Shown piece after piece: positions 1 through 6,425 of a stretch of DNA of 14,105 bases. The notes under the pieces are model-generated. The model did not search any database. It worked only from the letters and a program-made list of their open reading frames with translations, and had not been told where the DNA came from. Both the position numbers and the translations under genes were made by a program. The stretch comes from CAZVNZ01 sp964628515 (GTDB lineage Bacteria > Bacillota > Clostridia > Christensenellales > Christensenellaceae), in assembly GCA_964628515.1 (NCBI GenBank), contig CAZVNZ010000045.1:1-14105 (forward strand), read 5' to 3'. Every line of letters begins with the position of its first letter. Position 1 is the first letter of the stretch.

Positions 1-5
1 TTCAT
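1..5 (-). CDS. Possible start of the next minus-strand gene, cut by the window edge
   Basis: A minus-strand ATG at 5-3 is preceded by AAAGGG (20-15) with nine bases between them, a normal ribosome-binding arrangement. Only five bases lie in the window, so neither the product nor the reality of the gene can be judged. If real, it follows the GrpB-family gene closely and could be cotranscribed with it through the hairpin at 27-42. Confidence 0.2.
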
Positions 6-26
6 AGCTTTAAGCCCTTTTTTACT

Positions 27-42
27 CCCCGGTTAACCGGGG
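27..42. terminator. GC-rich palindrome around the grpB-like stop codon
   Basis: A perfect 16-base palindrome: CCCCGG (27-32), a TTAA loop, then CCGGGG (37-42). The minus-strand stop codon TAA (35-33) is in the loop. On the plus strand the stem is followed by GTTTTCC, so it could act as a terminator for a gene entering from the left. On the minus strand it is followed by an A-rich run, which argues against termination of the GrpB-family gene there. Confidence 0.4.
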
Positions 43-581
43 GTTTTCCATACAATAAATTCACTTTTAGCAAAAGTGTAAGCATCTCTATCGTGTTTGT
101 ATTTTTGTTGTAAAGATTTTTTTAATTCTCCATATTCCTTTGCTGTTTCATGGTGAGCAATTAAATAATCTCTAAAATAAAATTCATTATGATCAGCTAA
201 ATTTCTGATATGTATGTGAAAACATTGCTCATCAAAACCGTTTATCCCATAACCTTTGATAAACATAATAATATCGTTTGGCGGTCGATTTACAATATAT
301 CCGTTTTGAGTTAGATAAGAAATTTCTTCCGTTAAATCAGTATTTTCATGTACTTCGAGCAGTATATCAATGGTTGGTTTTGAAATTAAATCTGTTACAG
401 CGGTAGAGCCAATATGACTTATCCTTAAAATCTTTGCACCTAATAATCTTTGCAAAAACTCTTTTTCTGCAAGATAAAATGTAGGATATTCCAATTTGTA
501 TTTTTCCAGTATCACCGGATATAACTTGCCTAATCTTTCGGATTCACTTTCATTTATAATATCAGTAAAGTCTTTTTTCAT
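33..581 (-). CDS. GrpB-family (UPF0157) nucleotidyltransferase-like protein
   Basis: A 182-residue soluble protein of the GrpB/UPF0157 family, which has a nucleotidyltransferase-like fold; its substrate is not established. Visible family marks are HIGSTAV at residues 56-62 followed by KPTIDILL at 68-75 (the GSTAV...KP.IDI core), FHIHIRN at 121-127, FRDYL at 136-140, YGELKKSL at 150-157 and AKSEFI at 171-176. The length matches the usual 165-185 residues, so the gene appears intact. The start is supported by AGGCGG at 596-591, nine bases upstream of the ATG; the only nearby upstream ATG runs straight into a stop. The gene is transcribed away from the chemotaxis gene on the other side of a long non-coding gap and seems to be a stand-alone unit. 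Family assignment is secure, molecular function is not. Confidence 0.88.
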   Translation of the reverse strand: MKKDFTDIINESESERLGKLYPVILEKYKLEYPTFYLAEKEFLQRLLGAKILRISHIGSTAVTDLISKPTIDILLEVHENTDLTEEISYLTQNGYIVNRPPNDIIMFIKGYGINGFDEQCFHIHIRNLADHNEFYFRDYLIAHHETAKEYGELKKSLQQKYKHDRDAYTFAKSEFIVWKTPG

Positions 582-637
582 GTTCTCATACCGCCTATTA
601 TATAAATAATTTTCGCTTTTAACTTCCCATTATTACT

Positions 638-646
638 ATAATATCA
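638..646 (-). promoter_or_regulatory. Possible extended -10 promoter of the GrpB-family gene
   Basis: On the minus strand TG (646-645), one base and TATTAT (643-638) form an extended -10 element about 60 bases ahead of the start codon. I found no good -35 at the normal distance, so this is a weak call. TATAAT at 602-597 is an alternative but would place the transcript start inside the ribosome binding site. Confidence 0.3.
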
Positions 647-962
647 CTCAATCCAAAACCTCGCCGTATTAACCTAATGAGAATTGTTACCAACCTATTT
701 CTATAATCATAATGCTACAAGTTTTATAAAATTGCAATCTGAAAATTAACTACAAAGAAGCATTTTAAATTTTTATCAAATTATAGCATAATTACTCAAA
801 TATAACAAACACCAATAACAGCAAAAATCACTTGCTCATAATTCAAATGATTTAAAAAATATTTCTGCACTTTGCATTACAAATAAAAATCTTTAACTTT
901 TGTGCATTTTTTAAAATTATTATTGGCAAATTCCAAATAACTGTCTAAGTGTCATAAAAAAC

Positions 963-991
963 TTGTAATCAAGTCAAAATAATAATATAAT
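963..991 (+). promoter_or_regulatory. Vegetative-type promoter of the chemotaxis receptor
   Basis: TTGTAA (963-968) and a perfect TATAAT (986-991) are separated by 17 bases, about 40 bases ahead of the receptor start. It looks like a housekeeping sigma promoter; I saw no match to the flagellar sigma-D/sigma-28 consensus. A small inverted repeat, ACTTG-TAAT-CAAGT (961-974), overlaps the -35 and could be an operator, though it is short enough to be chance. Confidence 0.65.
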
Positions 992-1033
992 TTAAAAATA
1001 AAATAATATTTAGGTACTATGGGGGTGTACAAT

Positions 1034-2722
1034 ATGAAGAAGGCTATGAAACAGTCTATTTTGACAAGAATTTTAAATATAACTTCTATTGCCTTAATTT
1101 TACTTGCTTTTGCAAGCTTTTTATTTGTTAATTTATATTCCGGACAAATTGCGTTAGCTAACGAAAACAGGTTTCAATTAACCGCTAATGCAAAGCGTTT
1201 TATGGAGGGTTCCGCATACCTTACAAGCGAAGTGCGCAGTTATGCGGCAACAGGCGACAAAAAGCATTTTGACAACTACTGGAACGAAATCAACGTACTG
1301 AAAAACAGAGATATCGGAGTAGCCGCAATTAACGAAATCGGTATTACGCAAGAAGAAAAGGCACTTGTTAAAAAAATGTCCGACTTATCAAATAATCTTG
1401 TACCTTTAGAAAGTCAAGCAATGGACGAAGTGCAGGCAGGTAATAAAGAAGTGGCTATGGAAGCGGTGTTTGGTAATAATTACGAAAGTGTTATAGGAGA
1501 AATACGAAACACTCAGCAAGAGTTTTTATCTAAGCTGGATAACCGTGCAAAAGATACTATTATGGATTTAGAAAATACCATAAGCATTTTAGAATTTTTA
1601 ACAGGCGCAATATTATTTGTTGTTTGTGCAATGCAAATAGCATCTATGATAGTAATACGCAACAAGCTTATTCGCCCGATTGTCGGCATAGAAGAGCAGA
1701 TGTTAGAAATTGCCAAAGGCAATCTTAATACAGAATTTAATTACAAATCAGATACTTCTGAAGTCGGTATGCTAATTAATGCAATACACGATACAAGACG
1801 TAATTTAAACACTTATATAAGCGATATTACAAAAACAATGAAGGATTTTGCAAATCGCAAGTTTAACAGTTGGAATCCAAACCAAGAATTTGTAGGCGAT
1901 TTTAAACCTATTGAAGCCTCTATTATAAAAGTTGTGGGAGATATGTCCGATACTTTGACTCAAATAATGTCGGCGGCCGATCAAGTATCTTCCAACTCTC
2001 AGCAAATAAATTCGGACGCAAAGGAATTAGCTTTTGGGGCAACCGAGCAATCAAAATCCATAGAAGATTTATCTTTAACAATTACAGATATTTCCACCCA
2101 AGTAAAGCAAAACGCAAACAATGCGTCCCAAGCAAACGAAATTGCATCACAAGCGGCAACGGCAATAGATACAAGCAACAGGCAAATGCAAACACTTATG
2201 GTTGCAATGAACGACATTAACGCAAAATCAGCGGAAATCAGCAAAATCATCAAAACTATTGAAGATATTGCCTTCCAAACCAACATTCTTGCCCTAAACG
2301 CTGCCGTAGAGGCAGCAAGAGCCGGAGAAGCAGGCAAAGGCTTTGCGGTTGTAGCGGACGAAGTTAGAAATCTCGCCGGCAAATCCGCAGAGGCGGCTAA
2401 AAATACAACAACACTTATAGAAAGCTCTGTATCTTCCGTAACAGAGGGTGTTAATCTTGCGGAAAGCACCGCAAAAGATTTAATGGAGGCAGTTACGAGT
2501 GTACAGCAAACCACCTCCATAATTGCGGATATTACTTCTGCAAGTAACCATCAAGCAGAGGCTATTTCTCAAGTAACTTCGGGAGTTTCTCAAATTTCTT
2601 CTATCGTGCAAACAAATTCCGCAACTAACGAGCAAAGCTCGGCAGCTATTGAGGAGCTTACCAATCAGGCAAATGTACTTAAAAATCTTGTTTCAAGATT
2701 TTCAATTAAGGAGCATGCCTAA
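1034..2722 (+). CDS. Methyl-accepting chemotaxis protein
   Basis: A transmembrane chemoreceptor that senses a ligand outside the cell and controls CheA through CheW. Residues are numbered from the upstream ATG at 1019. The parts are: transmembrane helix 1 (about 18-40), an extracellular helical sensor of about 150 residues (41-190), transmembrane helix 2 (192-213), HAMP (214-268), a second HAMP-like stretch ending in VGDFKPIEASI (292-302), and a long coiled-coil signalling domain. Its hairpin tip is recognisable at about 413-455 (EDIAFQTNILALNAAVEAAR, then AGKGFAVVADEVR). There is no CheR-docking pentapeptide at the C-terminus. I prefer the ATG at 1034 because GGGGGTG (1021-1027) lies six bases upstream of it; the ATG at 1019 has only a poorly spaced AGG. 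It is a single-gene unit with its own promoter and terminator. The ligand cannot be predicted. Confidence 0.95.
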   Translation: MKKAMKQSILTRILNITSIALILLAFASFLFVNLYSGQIALANENRFQLTANAKRFMEGSAYLTSEVRSYAATGDKKHFDNYWNEINVLKNRDIGVAAINEIGITQEEKALVKKMSDLSNNLVPLESQAMDEVQAGNKEVAMEAVFGNNYESVIGEIRNTQQEFLSKLDNRAKDTIMDLENTISILEFLTGAILFVVCAMQIASMIVIRNKLIRPIVGIEEQMLEIAKGNLNTEFNYKSDTSEVGMLINAIHDTRRNLNTYISDITKTMKDFANRKFNSWNPNQEFVGDFKPIEASIIKVVGDMSDTLTQIMSAADQVSSNSQQINSDAKELAFGATEQSKSIEDLSLTITDISTQVKQNANNASQANEIASQAATAIDTSNRQMQTLMVAMNDINAKSAEISKIIKTIEDIAFQTNILALNAAVEAARAGEAGKGFAVVADEVRNLAGKSAEAAKNTTTLIESSVSSVTEGVNLAESTAKDLMEAVTSVQQTTSIIADITSASNHQAEAISQVTSGVSQISSIVQTNSATNEQSSAAIEELTNQANVLKNLVSRFSIKEHA

Positions 2723-2771
2723 TTAATTTAGTACATAATAGTATTATTACATAACTATTTACTCTCTTAAA

Positions 2772-2813
2772 AACTAAAAACTCTCTCCGCTTTTTCGGAG
2801 AGAGTTTTTAGTT
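2772..2813. terminator. Bidirectional terminator between the chemotaxis receptor and hppA
   Basis: A GC-containing stem, CTCTCTCCG (2781-2789) with CGGAGAGAG (2796-2804), closes a six-base loop. Flanking A and T runs extend the pairing to about 18 base pairs (2772-2789 with 2796-2813). The T run on either strand makes it work in both directions. It sits between convergent genes, 49 bases past the receptor stop and 41 bases past the hppA stop. Confidence 0.92.
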
Positions 2814-2854
2814 GTGTTTATATTTTTGGTATAATCCAATATTTATCTACTGCC

Positions 2855-4954
2855 CTACATCAAAGAGTTAGAAACAATAAATGTAGCAAATACTACCGCT
2901 ACCATAGAGAGTAGCTTAATAAGTATATTTATAGAGGGACCTGATGTATCTTTGAATGGGTCTCCTACTGTGTCCCCAACTACTGCGGCTTTGTGAGATT
3001 CGGAGTTTTTACCGCCAAGAGCGCCACCTTCTATGTATTTTTTGGCGTTATCCCATGCACCGCCGGAATTTGCCATCATAACCGCAAGTACAAATCCGCA
3101 AGCGGTTGCTCCTGCAAGCATGCCTATTACTCCGTTTACACCGAGTATTAAGCCTACAATTATAGGAGATACAACACCTAATATGGAGGGCGCAAGCATT
3201 TCTTTTTGTGCGCTGCGTGTGCAAATATCTACGCAAGATGCGTAATCCGGCTCTGTCTCGTTTTCCATTATCCCCTTAATTTCTCTAAACTGTCTGCGTA
3301 CTTCCACTACAATTTTTTGAGCGGCTCTGCCTACTGCGTTCATAGTCATAGAGGAGAAAAGGAAGGGTAGCATACAACCTATAAATAATCCCATCAAAAG
3401 TGGTGGGTTGAGTATAGATACGTTATATACCTTTTGTAAGCCTAAATCTGCCGTTATCATATCCACTTGGTTTACAAAAGCCGCTATTAATGCAAGGGCC
3501 GTTAGAGCTGCCGAGCCTATGGCAAAACCTTTGCCTGTGGCTGCCGTGGTGTTTCCAAGGCTGTCTAAAGCATCTGTACGTTGGCGCACAATAGGGTCTT
3601 GACCACTCATCTCCGCAATACCTCCTGCGTTGTCCGCAACAGGCCCGTAAGCGTCTGTGGCAAGCATAATACCTAAGGTGGAAAGCATACCAACCGCAGA
3701 AATACCTATGCCGTATAATCCGGAGTTAAAGCTGTCTGCACCGCCAGATGCAAAAAAGCTAATAAGCACACTTGCCGCTACTACTATAATTGGGAAAAAT
3801 GTTGATTTCATACCAAGTGCGATACCGCTTATGATTATAGTTGCAGGCCCCGTCTGTGCCGATTCTGCCAGCTTTTGCGTGGGCTTGTAGTGGTCGCTTG
3901 TTATGTATTCCGTGTAGTAGCCTATGGCAATACCGCCTATTAGGCCTGATAGAATTGCAAAATACACACCAAAGTGAGCTTCCGGCAATATTAGTTTTAC
4001 TAAGAAGAAGCTTGCAACCGCCATAATTGCTGCTGCAATATATGTGCCCTTTCTAAGTGCCAAAAGCAACGTTTTTTGGCTTGCATCCTCTCTTGTGCGT
4101 ACAAACCAAGTACCAATTATACTTGCAAAAATTCCCATTGCCGCCATAGCCATTGGCAAGGATACTCCCTGTACGCCAAGGCCTGCCGCTACTGCAAGTG
4201 CGCCTGTGGAAATTATAGAGCCAACGTAGCTTTCGTATAAATCTGCACCCATACCGGCAACATCGCCCACGTTATCCCCTACATTGTCCGCAATAACTGC
4301 CGGATTTCTGTGATCGTCCTCGGGAATACCGGCCTCTACCTTGCCTACAAGGTCTGCGCCTACGTCTGCGGCTTTGGTAAATATACCGCCACCCACTCTT
4401 GCAAATAATGCCATGCAGGATGCACCCATACCAAATGTAAGCATATTGCTTGTTATATTGGTGATTTTTTCAAGCTCGGGCAATGCTCCGTAATAGGCAT
4501 CTAAAATATAATACCATAAAGCAAGATTGGCAAGCCCTAAACCTACCACTACCATACCCATTACAGTACCGCTGGAAAAAGATATTTTAAGTGCGGAGTT
4601 TAGGCTTTTGGTAGCCGCATTAACAGTTCTTGAATTGGCGTAAGTGGCTATTTTCATACCAAAAAAGCCGGAAAGACCACTAAAAAAGCCACCTGCAATA
4701 AATGCAACGGGTACAAAAATGTTAATATAGCCTAAAAGTGAAAGTACAAGCAATAAAACAAATACTATTGCAAAAAATATGGCTACACCCTTATACTGCC
4801 TTTTTAAATAAGCGTTTGCGCCTTTGCGTATGGCAAGAGCAATTTTTTTAATGCCCTCTGAGCCTTCACTTTGCTTCATTACTCCTTTTGCTTTTATAAG
4901 TGCAAAAATTAAAGCTAGTGCTGCACCTATGGGTGCAAGAATAATTAGATTCAT
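2855..4954 (-). CDS. hppA: Membrane-bound ion-pumping pyrophosphatase, Na+-type and K+-dependent
   Basis: A 699-residue integral membrane pyrophosphatase that couples PPi hydrolysis to ion export. Catalytic motifs are intact: D197/D201/K205 in DVGADLVGK, the run D213-D231 with NVGDNVGD, D634 and K638 in GGAWDNAKKY, and D661/D665/K668/D669 in GDTVGDPFKDTSGPS. Two positions help to assign the subtype. In GNTTAATGKG the first alanine is residue 471, whereas K+-independent enzymes carry lysine there, so K+ dependence is predicted. Glu241 in ADLYESYVGS is at the position of the Na+-pump glutamate of the Thermotoga enzyme; plant-type H+ pumps carry it one helical turn later. Na+ export, possibly with H+, is therefore likely. 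The length is typical. The start is supported by GGAGG about seven bases upstream. The enzyme uses PPi released by reactions such as aminoacyl-tRNA synthesis. Ion choice is inferred, the family is certain. Confidence 0.97.
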   Translation of the reverse strand: MNLIILAPIGAALALIFALIKAKGVMKQSEGSEGIKKIALAIRKGANAYLKRQYKGVAIFFAIVFVLLLVLSLLGYINIFVPVAFIAGGFFSGLSGFFGMKIATYANSRTVNAATKSLNSALKISFSSGTVMGMVVVGLGLANLALWYYILDAYYGALPELEKITNITSNMLTFGMGASCMALFARVGGGIFTKAADVGADLVGKVEAGIPEDDHRNPAVIADNVGDNVGDVAGMGADLYESYVGSIISTGALAVAAGLGVQGVSLPMAMAAMGIFASIIGTWFVRTREDASQKTLLLALRKGTYIAAAIMAVASFFLVKLILPEAHFGVYFAILSGLIGGIAIGYYTEYITSDHYKPTQKLAESAQTGPATIIISGIALGMKSTFFPIIVVAASVLISFFASGGADSFNSGLYGIGISAVGMLSTLGIMLATDAYGPVADNAGGIAEMSGQDPIVRQRTDALDSLGNTTAATGKGFAIGSAALTALALIAAFVNQVDMITADLGLQKVYNVSILNPPLLMGLFIGCMLPFLFSSMTMNAVGRAAQKIVVEVRRQFREIKGIMENETEPDYASCVDICTRSAQKEMLAPSILGVVSPIIVGLILGVNGVIGMLAGATACGFVLAVMMANSGGAWDNAKKYIEGGALGGKNSESHKAAVVGDTVGDPFKDTSGPSINILIKLLSMVAVVFATFIVSNSLM

Positions 4955-5051
4955 AGTTATCCTCCTTAATTATTATTGTTATAGTAACCGATATTAATTG
5001 CTTAACATCAAGTATACTCTTAAAATAAATGTATATTTGCAAATAACATAA

Positions 5052-5086
5052 GCAAAACCACATTTATTGGGTTTGCCTTTTTCTTT
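5052..5086 (+). terminator. Terminator-like hairpin in the hppA upstream region
   Basis: GCAAAACC (5052-5059) pairs with GGGTTTGC (5069-5076), with one A-G mismatch. On the plus strand it is followed by CTTTTTCTTT, which is terminator-like. No plus-strand gene ends here, so it would act on antisense transcripts. On the minus strand the downstream T run is weak, so it is only a poor candidate for ending the valS-folC transcript. Confidence 0.3.
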
Positions 5087-5113
5087 ATATACAAATTACA
5101 CAAGTTACTTCGT

Positions 5114-5143
5114 CTTCCTAAAATACCATAAGTATTTAGGAAG
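5114..5143. repeat. Inverted repeat upstream of hppA
   Basis: The arms CTTCCTAAAATAC (5114-5126) and GTATTTAGGAAG (5132-5143) pair over 12 bases with one bulged A and a five-base loop. No T run follows on either strand, so it is not a typical terminator. It could be part of an RNA leader structure of hppA or a protein binding site. The role is unknown. Confidence 0.5.
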
Positions 5144-5321
5144 TTCCGGATTATGTATTTTTATTAAGTATTTAGTTATATATGAGTTATGATTTTAGTT
5201 ATTAAGTTTGCTAAAGACTGCTTAAAATGTGCTTTATAGAAACTTTAGCAAGTTAGCATATAGTTACATTAATGCAAATTATTAAAATATGCTATAAAAA
5301 TTATATTATTTTATGTATATT

Positions 5322-6425
5322 TCAGTTATTTAGTATTTCGGCACATAAGTAAAAGGAACCGCATACCACTACTGTACTGTTATTTTTATTTGCCCATTCT
5401 TTTGCGTATACAAATGCTTCTTTTGGGTCTTTTATGCAAATTGCATTATCAAAATACTTTGCTAATTCTTCTGCACTTAATCCCCTTTTGGCATCTGCAC
5501 ATGTTACTACTACATTATAAGCAAAAGTTTTTATAATTGCAACTATTTCCTCAATATTTTTATCTTCCATTAAGGCAAGGAGTAATGTAAACTTTTTTCC
5601 TTTAAAGTAGGTGTTTAGTGTGTTTTTAAGTTCTATGAATGAGTTTGAATTGTGGCAACCGTCCACAATTAAGCCCTCTGTATATTGGCATCTTGCGTGA
5701 TTTATTGCGCTTTGTAGCCCCGTTTGTATCTCCTTAAAAGAAATATTAAGCTCTAAACAGGCTACTGCCGCTGCGGTAGCATTTAGGAGTTGAGAGGGGG
5801 ATATAAAGTTTATGGATATATCTTTGTATACTGTATTGTTGTAGGTAAAATTAAACATTTGCTCATTTAGATTAGCAAAAGTTGGCTTTATTGCAATATC
5901 ATCAACATTAATTAAATTACAATTTTTACCCCTGCACGTTTGGCTTATTAGCCTAAGCACATCTAATTGCTGACCATAAGTAATTACTGTGGAGTTTTCC
6001 TTAATAATACCGCATTTTTCGCAGGCTATTTTTAATGGAGTATCCCCTAAAATATGGGTGTGATCCAAACTTATTGGGGTTAGTATTTGCATTTTTGAGT
6101 CTATTATGTTTGTAGGGTCGTACCTGCCACCCAGCCCTGTTTCCATAACGGCAAAATCTACCTTTTCCTCTAAAAACCAGTTAATTGCCGTTTGTGTCCA
6201 ATAATAAAACTTGTGCTTTTCCGATACTTCTGCCATTTCCCTTTGCATATAGTAATCATATTTAGACTGTGGTATATTTTTGCCATTAATGCGCATACGT
6301 TCTAAGGGGGAAAATAAATGGGGAGAGGTAAACACTCCGCATTTATGTTTAACCCTTAATATGCCGTAAATAAATTCCGCAACCGAGCCTTTGGCATTTG
6401 TGCCAGCAATATGAATGTATTTCAT
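5322..6425 (-). CDS. folC: FolC-like folylpolyglutamate/dihydrofolate synthase, short N-terminus
   Basis: A Mur-ligase-fold enzyme that adds glutamate to folates, or to dihydropteroate. Visible marks are the P-loop AGTNAKGS (residues 7-14), TSPHL (33-37), ERMRING (42-48), ETGLGGR (95-101), SLDHT (119-123), EKCGIIK (136-142, K137 matching the carbamylated lysine), DGCHN (255-259, usually DGAHN) and GSFYL (356-360). At 367 residues it is shorter than the usual 420-440. The N-terminal 40 or so residues that normally precede the P-loop are absent, and the WPGRFE stretch before DGAHN is reduced to ARCQ. The ATG at 6425 overlaps the valS stop as ATGA. The frame stays open upstream within valS, but its translation does not resemble a FolC N-terminus. 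Translation is probably coupled to valS. I cannot say whether it makes folate, extends it, or both; a divergent Mur-ligase relative is the alternative. Confidence 0.85.
   Translation of the reverse strand: MKYIHIAGTNAKGSVAEFIYGILRVKHKCGVFTSPHLFSPLERMRINGKNIPQSKYDYYMQREMAEVSEKHKFYYWTQTAINWFLEEKVDFAVMETGLGGRYDPTNIIDSKMQILTPISLDHTHILGDTPLKIACEKCGIIKENSTVITYGQQLDVLRLISQTCRGKNCNLINVDDIAIKPTFANLNEQMFNFTYNNTVYKDISINFISPSQLLNATAAAVACLELNISFKEIQTGLQSAINHARCQYTEGLIVDGCHNSNSFIELKNTLNTYFKGKKFTLLLALMEDKNIEEIVAIIKTFAYNVVVTCADAKRGLSAEELAKYFDNAICIKDPKEAFVYAKEWANKNNSTVVVCGSFYLCAEILNN

Larger units (their letters stand above)
582..1018. other. AT-rich divergent intergenic region
   Basis: These 437 bases separate the minus-strand GrpB-family gene from the plus-strand chemotaxis receptor. 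No convincing coding frame or RNA gene is visible. The right end holds the receptor promoter, and the left end a possible promoter for the GrpB-family gene. The middle (about 690-930) is nearly featureless A and T. Confidence 0.6.
4955..5321. other. Non-coding region upstream of hppA with several hairpins
   Basis: These 367 bases lie between the end of the folC-like gene and the start of hppA, both on the minus strand, so they hold the hppA promoter and leader. No supported gene is visible. There are three inverted repeats: 5052-5076; 5114-5143 (CTTCCTAAAATAC against GTATTTAGGAAG, one bulged A, five-base loop); and 5208-5216 with 5243-5251 (TTGCTAAAG against CTTTAGCAA). A possible -10, TATACT (5016-5011, minus), has no good -35. 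I recognise no known riboswitch, and no clear terminator follows the folC-like gene. Confidence 0.5.

Noticed and set aside
947..954. AAGTGTCA, matching one arm of the repeat at 14056-14079
   Set aside because: Only a single eight-base arm is present with no partner nearby, which is expected by chance in this much sequence.
1999..2520. Long open frame on the minus strand inside the chemotaxis gene
   Set aside because: It is a shadow of the receptor's alanine- and glutamate-rich coding sequence, has no ribosome binding site or family features, and lies fully inside a certain gene.
4866..5063. 65-codon minus-strand frame overlapping the hppA start
   Set aside because: It overlaps the hppA start in another frame, its composition is low in normal protein character, and the GGAGG site there serves hppA.
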